Assembly (NCBI RefSeq): GCF_000518605.1
Contig: NZ_KI912458.1
Coordinates: forward strand, 248,001-312,000
Length of the DNA stretch: 64,000 bases
Reading direction: 5' to 3'
Origin: Shewanella fidelis ATCC BAA-318
GTDB taxonomy: Bacteria; Pseudomonadota; Gammaproteobacteria; Enterobacterales; Shewanellaceae
Positions 26,397-34,140 of this stretch are shown piece after piece; positions within the stretch are counted from its first letter, which is position 1; every line of letters starts with the position of its first letter. Under the pieces are notes generated by a model. The model was not told the origin of the DNA, did not search any database, and saw only the letters and a program-made list of their open reading frames with translations. The position numbers and the translations under genes were made by a program.

Positions 26397-28610
26397 CTAG
26401 TGGCCGTGAGCCGTTACGATTTGCTCTGGAGAGTGACAAGTTGCACAGCTCTCTGTTGCGTTAATCGCAGTATCTTTATCAAGTGCATCTAGTACACCAC
26501 CGTTAGTTTCGATGTGAGCACGAGTTGACTCTTTAAACCAAGGGTCAGTAGGGCGGTGACACGTTAAACATGCACCTGCATCAGAAGATGCCCAAACTGC
26601 TTCGCCCGCTGCATTCACATCTTGCCATACACGACCCGGTGCACGACCTAAAGCGATACCTTCAAGCTTACCTGTTTTATCATCTGCCGCGTGACAAGTT
26701 GCACAGTCAGATTTCACAACAGTACCTGTGTAGTGACCTTCCGCTTTATGTGCTTTATAAGCAAAGTTTGTTGGAACAAACTTACCTGAACCCCAGTAAG
26801 TTTCAGAAAGTCCCTTGTCTGATGTATGACAAGCTTGGCAGTTTACACCGTTACCGTAGTGCACGATTTCTTGGTTATGACAGCTAGTACACTTAGCTTC
26901 GTCAATGATGCTACGACGTACTTTTGCTGCTTCGTTGGTGTCAGTACCATTCCAAGTAAAGCGTAGTGGCTGATCTTGGATATAAGCAGATGGGTTTAGC
27001 AATACATCTGGCTTATCTGCATCGTATTCACAAGCAGCTGGAACCACTTCTGCTACACCGTAACCACTTGATTTGAAACAAGTGGCAACACCAGCAAATA
27101 GTTCAACACTCTTGCCTTCTAGGTCGCTAGGTAATCCTAGCTTGCTGTTTGTGCTGTCAATACTAAATGTTTTAGTGGTTTCGTTGTAAGTTGAAACTTC
27201 AGTGTTAGTTAGCGCAAAGCCGCGAGCACTGTACTTACTAGTATCGGTATAAGCTGGGTAATCTTTGTCGATATCCCATGAGAAGTAGATGCTAGATTTA
27301 GTGTATTTGCTTGGGTTAGCGATAAACTCTTTTGCTACTGGCTCACCATTGCCATCAAGGATCTGCACGTCAAATGTCAGTGCATTACCAGTGACTTTCA
27401 CATTGGTAAATTTAGCAGAGTAGTTTTGGCTATCTAGGTAGCGCTTCATTACATCGCCGTGACGCTTTTCTGCATTACCAGTACCTGGGTAAGTATCTGT
27501 AGCGTTGTGACAAGCCATACAGTTAGTGCTTGAGTGGTTGCTAGATGGTTTTTCAGTGTGACAACCAATACACGCTGTGTTGCTTAAGTCGGCTTTGAAT
27601 AGATCTGCATTTGCTGGAGCATTTTCGCCCTCAACGTGACAAGCAGTACAATCCGCAGCTGGGTTTTGTGGATATTCCACGTCACCGTAGTCATGTACAC
27701 CGCCGCCATAGCCGATTACCTTGTAAGGAGCCGGAACCATGCCTTCGGCAGTGCTAGTCATTCTTTCGCTACCTTTATGGATCGCGTGGATCATATAGGT
27801 AAAGTCTACGCTGTTGCCTGACTCTGGATCGCCAGATGTCGCTGTATGACAAGATGCACAGTTTTCAATGTCGATACGACGGCCGCCATGGAAAGCAAGG
27901 CTTTCTGGTTGGTGACAGGTATAACAAGTTTCAATTGCAACGACGTTACGAGTCTGAATACCATCAGTCATGCCAGTTGATGGCTGCCAGTCAAAGTGCG
28001 CGTTGGCTGCAAATTTAGGTAGTTCAAGCTCAAGTGTGGCACGTTGAGTGAATTCAGCATTGTAAGCAACGGCTACAGGTGCCGTTACATCAGCAATATT
28101 TTGTTGGAATGTGTAGGTATAGCTACCATCGCCGTTGTCAACGAAACACGTTTCGCAGTTTGAGGCTTTTTCCACTTCAGCTTGGAATTGCTTAGACGGG
28201 TTAATGTGTGATTCGTCTTCTGGGATCCAATCTTCATTCGGTGCTTTTTCAGTATTGATATAAGCTTGCCATTGGAAGCCTCTATCAACTTCCTTTTCAC
28301 CCATTAGCTCAGTTACATGAGTCAATTGAGCGATACCAAATCGTAAATCATGATCTTTAGTTAGACCAAGTACTGCAACGCCGTTGTCATTTTCAAGTTT
28401 AAAATCAACGGTTACTGTACCTGAATCAACTGTGGCATTAGTGAAAATAGCGTTAAGGCTTTTAGCGTTATCAATGCTTACCCCAACTACACCGTCGTTG
28501 CCATCGTTGCCGTCTTTGCCATCACTGCCACAACCGGTAACGGCTAATGAAAGCGCTCCGGCTGTAAGCAATGCTTTTGAAGCAGCGCTTAAGTTAAATT
28601 TGTTCATCAT
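26397..28610 (-). CDS. omcA: OmcA outer-surface decahaem lipoprotein cytochrome
   Basis: A 737-residue surface cytochrome (MR-1 OmcA is about 735) that reduces minerals, often in partnership with MtrC. The lipobox VTGC gives Cys27, followed by a collagen-like spacer of GXD triplets. Ten CxxCH sites lie at about 229, 251, 321, 347, 364 and 574, 591, 636, 681, 722. Two extra Cys pairs are non-haem: CETC at 152-155 in domain I and a CX15C in domain III. GGGAA before ATGATG sets the start. It has its own terminator and leader, so it is a separate unit. It is closely similar to the paralogue at 31883-34027. Confidence 0.93.
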   Translation of the reverse strand: MMNKFNLSAASKALLTAGALSLAVTGCGSDGKDGNDGNDGVVGVSIDNAKSLNAIFTNATVDSGTVTVDFKLENDNGVAVLGLTKDHDLRFGIAQLTHVTELMGEKEVDRGFQWQAYINTEKAPNEDWIPEDESHINPSKQFQAEVEKASNCETCFVDNGDGSYTYTFQQNIADVTAPVAVAYNAEFTQRATLELELPKFAANAHFDWQPSTGMTDGIQTRNVVAIETCYTCHQPESLAFHGGRRIDIENCASCHTATSGDPESGNSVDFTYMIHAIHKGSERMTSTAEGMVPAPYKVIGYGGGVHDYGDVEYPQNPAADCTACHVEGENAPANADLFKADLSNTACIGCHTEKPSSNHSSTNCMACHNATDTYPGTGNAEKRHGDVMKRYLDSQNYSAKFTNVKVTGNALTFDVQILDGNGEPVAKEFIANPSKYTKSSIYFSWDIDKDYPAYTDTSKYSARGFALTNTEVSTYNETTKTFSIDSTNSKLGLPSDLEGKSVELFAGVATCFKSSGYGVAEVVPAACEYDADKPDVLLNPSAYIQDQPLRFTWNGTDTNEAAKVRRSIIDEAKCTSCHNQEIVHYGNGVNCQACHTSDKGLSETYWGSGKFVPTNFAYKAHKAEGHYTGTVVKSDCATCHAADDKTGKLEGIALGRAPGRVWQDVNAAGEAVWASSDAGACLTCHRPTDPWFKESTRAHIETNGGVLDALDKDTAINATESCATCHSPEQIVTAHGH

Positions 28611-28976
28611 TTTTTCCCTGCAATAGTTTTATTCATCACTGAGCTGCTGTTTTTATTGAGAATAGTTCTCATCAAACTATGTTCAGTGTGCGGAATTTTA
28701 GTTCCATTGCTAAGGCTATATAAGCGCAACGTTTTTAGCAGGTGTTTTAAGCCCTTTATGTGATTAATGTCAGACTATTTCTTTAGAGGTATTAATAAAA
28801 ATGCAGTTTTAGCACTAATTTAAGAATCGATTAATAATAAGTCAGTGAAAAATGCCCAAATGTTGCAGTAATGTAGCGATAATCCACTGTGGTTTGGTAG
28901 AGAGTAAATTGTTTGTTTTTTAGCTATCTTGTTGATACATCATAGTGACAAGCGTCATTAAAATGCGTCTTTGATT
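28611..28976 (-). promoter_or_regulatory. omcA leader with CRP-like site
   Basis: Part of a 436-bp gene-free stretch. TGTGA-TTAATG-TCAGA at 28759-28774 matches 9 of 10 CRP core positions and is directly followed by CTATTTCTTTAGAGGTATTA (28775-28794), the same composite as before mtrC. A TATATA at 28717-28722 on the omcA strand, about 45 bp downstream of the site, could be the -10 box of a CRP-dependent promoter. Confidence 0.55.
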
Positions 28977-29010
28977 ACAAAAAAAGGCGAGGAGATTATC
29001 TCCTCGCCTT
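28977..29010 (-). terminator. undA terminator
   Basis: A perfect 12-bp stem (AAGGCGAGGAGA / TCTCCTCGCCTT) with a 3-nt loop, followed on the minus strand by a run of seven T. It lies 37 bp after the undA stop. Confidence 0.93.
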
Positions 29011-29046
29011 GGTAAAGCTTAAATGGGTCGCAGAGCCTGTTAGGTT

Positions 29047-31404
29047 CTACTTGTAGTTAACAGGGTGTACTTTATCTACCCCAAAAGACTTACCTTCAGC
29101 ATGACAAGTTGCACAGCTTTCGCTTCCGCTGTAGCTGCCAAGTGGCGCACCAAATACCCCGCCATTCGATTCAACGTGCGCAGGGTAACTTGCTTTGGTA
29201 TGGCAAGAGCCACATGCCGCTGCAATTGGCGAGTATTCGCGAATGTCATCGCTGCCGTTTTCACCTTGGTTTAATACAGCAGGTAGGTTAGCGGTGTTTT
29301 CCAGTGCTAATTGGCTCTTTTCATGACAAGATGCACAATCACCATAATGCTTAGTAAAGGTAATGGTTTCATTACGATTGCTGTTTACTTTAGTCCGCTT
29401 ATTAGCATGTAAAGTGTGGATCATCACTTTATAGTCAAGAGAGTTTTCTAAACCTACGCGGCTGCCTTTAAATGCACCATCAGCAACAGCATGGAGAGCT
29501 TGTCCCTTGTGGCAAGATACACAGCTACCATCGGTTAATGATAGAGGTTGCTCTTTACTGTCGGGCATATGGCATGAGCCACAAGATGTTCTTTGGTGGA
29601 ATGATAAATCAATCGCATCATCATGACAGGCTTGGCAGGCAGACTCTGACGCGCTATTAAAACGTAGTGATGCAACTTCTCCTATGGTGGCAAACGCTGC
29701 TGGGTTAGTGGTTACTGTTGCGAGAATGTGTTCTTCGCTGCATGCCACAGTCGCTTGTGTATCACGGGATGCACAAATATTTAAATGACTCATTAGGGCA
29801 CCGGTTTCAAACTCGATCCCAGTTAACTGCACTGTGTATTGGTAACCATCAGCACTCGCTTCAACACTAATTTCACCGGCTTCAATTGCTGCTTGGTCAG
29901 CCAAATTAATCATTTTGTGGGTTGCTGTTAAGTCGCCACGGCTCATCTTCCAAACATCAGCAAAGTCATTGTGTTGATTCTCAACTATCTGAACATTTAG
30001 TGCATTTATCGCTTCATCTTCATGTGGTGCTAACCCCCCTTGGCCACTAAAGCTAACATTGAAAGTCAGTGTTTGCAGATCTGCATCATATACACCGTTT
30101 GCTACTGAGAACTTGTATGCTTCTTTTGCAGATGTCAGTGTGAGCTCCTTATTTAAATGGAACTTAGCGGCCCCCATAGGGTTGCTTGCATCGGCATGAC
30201 ATGCAGCACAATCCCCTTCAATGTATTGTGGGAATTGCTCTGAGTGAAATAGTCCACGTGCGGTGCCATCCCATTCTGGCGCTGCAAATTTCTCATGACA
30301 ACTTAAGCAGGCTTCTTGGCGATGGAAGTGGAAGTTATCCGCTTGTGCTGGCGCAGTTTCGCCTTCAATATGACAAGATTGACAACTTTTGCTGTCTGCA
30401 GGGAAGGTGGCATTGCTGTAGTCATGGGCTTTACCGCCATAACCAATCATGAAGTAATCACCTTTGTGGATTTGATGCAGCATAGAACCAAAGTCAATTG
30501 TTGCACCAGTTTCTGGATCGCCTGAATAGCTGGTGTGGCATACCACACAATTTTCTATCTCAATTCGCTTACCGCCATGAAGTGACAGCTTTGGCGCCCA
30601 AGCATGCTCGTAATCATCATTATGACAACGTATACAGGACTCTTGCAGATCAACCAAATTACGAGTTTCATCAGCTTCAGCAGCTCTATCTAGCGCTGGG
30701 ATAAAGTCATAATGAGTGTTGATTAAGGTTGCATTCGATACCACGTTGGTTGGTTTGAGTTCCAACGTTATACGATGTGTTAGTTCGGCATTAAATGTAG
30801 TGTCAAGGCCTTCGATTTGCTCATAGTCACTGAGTGCTTTGGAGAAAGTATAGCGATACTCGCCATGACCTAGTACTTCTATGCAGTCAGTTTTACAGCT
30901 TGTTTCAATATTCGCTTGCAGTTGCGGGCCTTGGTGTTTATCCCAGCCTTCAGGTAGATCTTGACCGTCGGCAATACTTCCAGGCTCCTTTAAGGTATTT
31001 ATGTAACTGGTCCATTGCGTAGCTTTGACGCCTTTATATTGTTCAGCTTCTGGTGCTGGTGAATCAAAGCCGGGCAACGGGCGTGAACGTTTTTGTAAAG
31101 CATCAAGCTTAGCCACGCCAAAACCAAGAGCATTGATATCTTTAAAAGATTCTAAGCCAGAGACCGCAACGCCGTTGGCGGTGAGTAGTTCAAAGTCAAC
31201 TGCGACGACACCTTCTGTAATCGTTGCATGTAAGATATTGGCTTTTAGGCTGGTCGCTTGCTGGATATCAACACCGATATTGCCATTGTCGCCATCTTCG
31301 CCATCTTTGCCATCACTGCCACAACCCACGAGCGCTAAGGATAAGGCGCTAATGCCGATTGCTGCTTTAACAGCATTTGTGAATTTATATTGATTCATCA
31401 TCAT
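29047..31404 (-). CDS. undA: UndA outer-surface undecahaem lipoprotein cytochrome
   Basis: A 785-residue surface cytochrome with eleven CxxCH motifs: five in the first haem domain (CIRCH, CVVCH, CQSCH, CLSCH, CAACH) and six in the second (CQACH, CGSCH, CVSCH, CASCH, CGSCH, CATCH). This number defines UndA. The start is ATG 31404 with AGGGAA 4-5 nt before; the in-frame codon at 31434 lacks such a site. Lipobox LVGC gives Cys28. Non-haem Cys pairs are CX3C in domain I and CX10C in domain III. It has its own terminator and a leader with a perfect FNR/EtrA-type box, so anaerobic control is likely. Confidence 0.93.
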   Translation of the reverse strand: MMMNQYKFTNAVKAAIGISALSLALVGCGSDGKDGEDGDNGNIGVDIQQATSLKANILHATITEGVVAVDFELLTANGVAVSGLESFKDINALGFGVAKLDALQKRSRPLPGFDSPAPEAEQYKGVKATQWTSYINTLKEPGSIADGQDLPEGWDKHQGPQLQANIETSCKTDCIEVLGHGEYRYTFSKALSDYEQIEGLDTTFNAELTHRITLELKPTNVVSNATLINTHYDFIPALDRAAEADETRNLVDLQESCIRCHNDDYEHAWAPKLSLHGGKRIEIENCVVCHTSYSGDPETGATIDFGSMLHQIHKGDYFMIGYGGKAHDYSNATFPADSKSCQSCHIEGETAPAQADNFHFHRQEACLSCHEKFAAPEWDGTARGLFHSEQFPQYIEGDCAACHADASNPMGAAKFHLNKELTLTSAKEAYKFSVANGVYDADLQTLTFNVSFSGQGGLAPHEDEAINALNVQIVENQHNDFADVWKMSRGDLTATHKMINLADQAAIEAGEISVEASADGYQYTVQLTGIEFETGALMSHLNICASRDTQATVACSEEHILATVTTNPAAFATIGEVASLRFNSASESACQACHDDAIDLSFHQRTSCGSCHMPDSKEQPLSLTDGSCVSCHKGQALHAVADGAFKGSRVGLENSLDYKVMIHTLHANKRTKVNSNRNETITFTKHYGDCASCHEKSQLALENTANLPAVLNQGENGSDDIREYSPIAAACGSCHTKASYPAHVESNGGVFGAPLGSYSGSESCATCHAEGKSFGVDKVHPVNYK

Positions 31405-31838
31405 GTTATTCCCTGCATAGGTTTTATTTGCCATGAGGTTTTTACCTCTTTAAGCATGAGGGGAGCCTCAGCAAGATCTTATCTATAAAGAGGTAGCAAC
31501 CTTTGTTGTAGCGAATTAAATGTGAGCTGGATCGATAAGGCTATTGTTAATGGTTAAATAATGTTAAAAGTCAATTTATTCAATTGGTTGAGGGGGTTGT
31601 GACTGTGGTTTTCAGCTTGGTTTAATTTTGAGCGTAATAAGATTAATTTAAGCTTAAACTGCGGTGATTATTTGGCCTCAAGCTTGATCTGTATCAAGTT
31701 AATTAGCGGCTTCAACTTGTTGTCATTAACACTTTGCTTACATTTGGCTTTAGCTCTTGTTACTTGGTCTTTGTTTGATTGTTGCTCACAATGGCTGTTT
31801 GTTGCGCAAATTGTTGGTGATGATCAAGTTGAAATGAA
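31405..31838 (-). promoter_or_regulatory. undA leader with FNR/EtrA-type and CRP-like sites
   Basis: Most of a 478-bp gene-free stretch. TTGATCTGTATCAA at 31684-31697 matches the FNR consensus (TTGAT-N4-ATCAA) completely. TGTGA-GCTGGA-TCGAT at 31521-31536 is a CRP-like half site, and CTATAAAGAGGTA at 31483-31495 repeats the element seen before mtrC and omcA. A near-consensus second FNR box (TTGGT-N4-ATCAA) is at 31814-31827. Confidence 0.6.
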
Positions 31839-31860
31839 AAAGGAGGCATAAGCCTCCTTT
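31839..31860 (-). terminator. Terminator of the OmcA-paralogue unit
   Basis: A 9-bp stem (AAAGGAGGC / GCCTCCTTT) with loop ATAA, followed on the minus strand by TTTTTCATTTC. It lies 22 bp after the stop codon. Confidence 0.9.
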
Positions 31861-31882
31861 AATACAAGCGGTTACTTAAGCA

Positions 31883-34027
31883 TTAGTTACCATGCACTTC
31901 GAGTAACTGCTGAGGACTATGACAAGTTGCACAAGCTTCTGCTGCACGACCTTTAGCATCTTCAGGGCTCATACCATCTAAGATCCCGCCATTGGCAACG
32001 ATATGGTTAGCACCTGAGTCACTCAGGTATTTTTGGTGACAGCTTAAACATGTGCCGGCATCAGATGAGACCCAAATGTCAGCACCGGTTTCTTTATCAC
32101 CATAGCGCCACACTCTGTCGCTTGCTCGACCCAGTTGAATGCCATCAGAAGTATGACAAGTTGAGCAATCTGTTTTTAGGACTGTACCTGATTGAACACC
32201 AGCATACTTTAAGTAGTGACCATCGGCCTCGTGAGCTTTAAAGGCATAGCTTGTTGGCTTTTTGCCACCAGGATAACTGTCGTCTGATTTAGTTGTTTTA
32301 TCAGATGTATGACAAGTTTGGCAGTTATAGCCGTTGTTATAGTGATAGTTTTCTTGGTTATGACAGCTTTGACATTTCGCTGCGTCAATAATTGAGCGAC
32401 GCATAGCTGCTTGCATAGTGTCATCAACACCGGCGCCTGACCATACAAAATGGTATGGTGCTTCTTTTACTGCTACCGAACGAGTGCTGTCAGAACACTC
32501 AGTCATCTTAATTTCGTCAACAGCATATCCGCCATTATTAAAGCAAACCTCAACCGTTGACCATAGTTCGAAGGTTTTGCCTGTCGCATCCGTTGGCATG
32601 TCGAAAGTGTCAGCGACTATGGTAAAGGTTTTCGTTGCTGCATCGTATGTGCCGTCCTCGAGCTTAAAGCGACGATTACTGTATGACGCATCTGCATAGG
32701 CAGGGAAGTCTTTATCACTGTCCCAAGCAACAATGACGCGAGTACTTGTTTTGATAAACTCTGAACCTATGCCCGTGCCGCTACTGTCTTGAATTTGTAC
32801 ATCAAATTTCAGTTTACCATTTGGGTCTAATCCGATATTACTGAACATAACCCCCATAGCTTCAGCTTCAACATAAGCTTTTAATACATCGCCGTGACGT
32901 TTTTCTGCACTACCTGTACCTCGGTAAGGATCGGTTGAATTGTGGCAAGCGACACAATTAGTGCTGCTGTGAGATTGAGACGGTTTTTCTGTGTGACAAC
33001 TGACGCAAGCAGTATTGCTAAGATCGGCTTTGAACAAGTCTGCATTAGCTGGCGCTCCTTCACCTTCAACGTGACAGGCTGAGCAGTCTGCCGCTGGCTT
33101 TTGCGGATACATGACTTTGCCATAATCATGTACGCTGCCGCCATAACCGACAATTTTATATGGCGCTGGTACCATGCCGTCTGGTGTACTGGTTTGTCTA
33201 TCTTGCCCTTTGTGTATTGCATGGATCATATACGTATAATCCACACTGTTACCGCTTTCAGGATCCCCCGAGGTTGAGGTATGGCAACTCGCACAGTTTT
33301 CTAATGCAATACGACGTCCACCATGAAGCGCTAAACTCTCAGGCTGGTGACAGGTATAACAGGCACTTATATTAACCACGTTGCGAGTTTGGATATCTTC
33401 AGTTGCCCCTGTTGACGGTTGCCAATCATAGTGAGCATTAGCGGTAGCTTGAGGAAGTTTGAGCTCTAGTGTTGCTCTATGGGTATTATCTTCGCCATAG
33501 GTGATTGTTAATGGCTCGGTGACATTGGCGATATTTTGCTGGAATGTATAACTGTAACTGCCATCATTGTTATCGATAAGACAGTCATCACAATTACTGG
33601 CAGCTTCTACATTTGCCTGATACTGCGGTGATGGATTAAGGCCACTGCTGTCATCTGGCGGAGTGCCCGGCTCTTTAAGTTGATTGATGTAAGCTTGCCA
33701 TTGATAGCCTCTATCAACTTCTTCATCGCCGATAACTTCGGTGACTTTTGCTAATTGAGCGATGCCAAAGCGCAAGTCATAGTCTTTAGTTAACCCAAGA
33801 ACAGCAACACCGTTGGCATTTTCTAGATTAAAGTTAACGGTGACTACGCCTTCTTCCACAGTTGCTTCAGTAAACTGTGCTTGAACACTGCTAGCTGAAT
33901 CAATATTGACTCCGACTACGCCATCAGCACCATCTGCACCGTCATTACCATCACTACAGCCAAAAAGTAAGGCCGAAGCGGTAAGCGCAAGCAGCTTCAG
34001 TTTTAATTGTTTGGTTTTTATATCCAT
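31883..34027 (-). CDS. OmcA-paralogue decahaem lipoprotein cytochrome
   Basis: A 714-residue surface cytochrome with lipobox LFGC (Cys24) and ten CxxCH motifs in the same spacing as OmcA. The region from the first to fifth haem is nearly identical to OmcA (HQPESLALHGGRRI, SGDPESGNSVDYTYMIHAIH, YGGSVHDYG), while domain III and the second haem domain diverge. It also keeps the CxxC (CDDC) in domain I and the CX15C in domain III. The start at 34027 is chosen because GGAACG precedes it; an upstream ATG at 34042 lacks one. It lies 113 bp after mtrF, so it may be transcribed with mtrDEF past a weak hairpin. It looks like a tandem copy of omcA. Confidence 0.88.
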   Translation of the reverse strand: MDIKTKQLKLKLLALTASALLFGCSDGNDGADGADGVVGVNIDSASSVQAQFTEATVEEGVVTVNFNLENANGVAVLGLTKDYDLRFGIAQLAKVTEVIGDEEVDRGYQWQAYINQLKEPGTPPDDSSGLNPSPQYQANVEAASNCDDCLIDNNDGSYSYTFQQNIANVTEPLTITYGEDNTHRATLELKLPQATANAHYDWQPSTGATEDIQTRNVVNISACYTCHQPESLALHGGRRIALENCASCHTSTSGDPESGNSVDYTYMIHAIHKGQDRQTSTPDGMVPAPYKIVGYGGSVHDYGKVMYPQKPAADCSACHVEGEGAPANADLFKADLSNTACVSCHTEKPSQSHSSTNCVACHNSTDPYRGTGSAEKRHGDVLKAYVEAEAMGVMFSNIGLDPNGKLKFDVQIQDSSGTGIGSEFIKTSTRVIVAWDSDKDFPAYADASYSNRRFKLEDGTYDAATKTFTIVADTFDMPTDATGKTFELWSTVEVCFNNGGYAVDEIKMTECSDSTRSVAVKEAPYHFVWSGAGVDDTMQAAMRRSIIDAAKCQSCHNQENYHYNNGYNCQTCHTSDKTTKSDDSYPGGKKPTSYAFKAHEADGHYLKYAGVQSGTVLKTDCSTCHTSDGIQLGRASDRVWRYGDKETGADIWVSSDAGTCLSCHQKYLSDSGANHIVANGGILDGMSPEDAKGRAAEACATCHSPQQLLEVHGN

Positions 34028-34108
34028 AATTTTGCGTTCCATTGTTTGTCATGAGTTGTTTAACCCATGGTCTGCATCACAAATTGGTTGTTCATTTAAA
34101 ATGAAAGC

Positions 34109-34132
34109 GGCCTAGTGCAGTTTGCCTAGGCC
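34109..34132 (-). terminator. Weak hairpin between mtrF and OmcA paralogue
   Basis: GGCCTAG (34109-34115) and CTAGGCC (34126-34132) form a 7-bp stem with a 10-nt loop, with only a broken T-run (CTTTCATTTT) on the minus strand. Partial read-through into the downstream cytochrome gene is likely. Confidence 0.5.
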
Positions 34133-34140
34133 TTATATTG

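Noticed and set aside
31025..31393. 122-codon plus-strand frame inside undA, and similar plus-strand frames opposite the other cytochrome genes
   Set aside because: These are antisense shadows of conserved haem proteins whose own frames contain all the CxxCH motifs.
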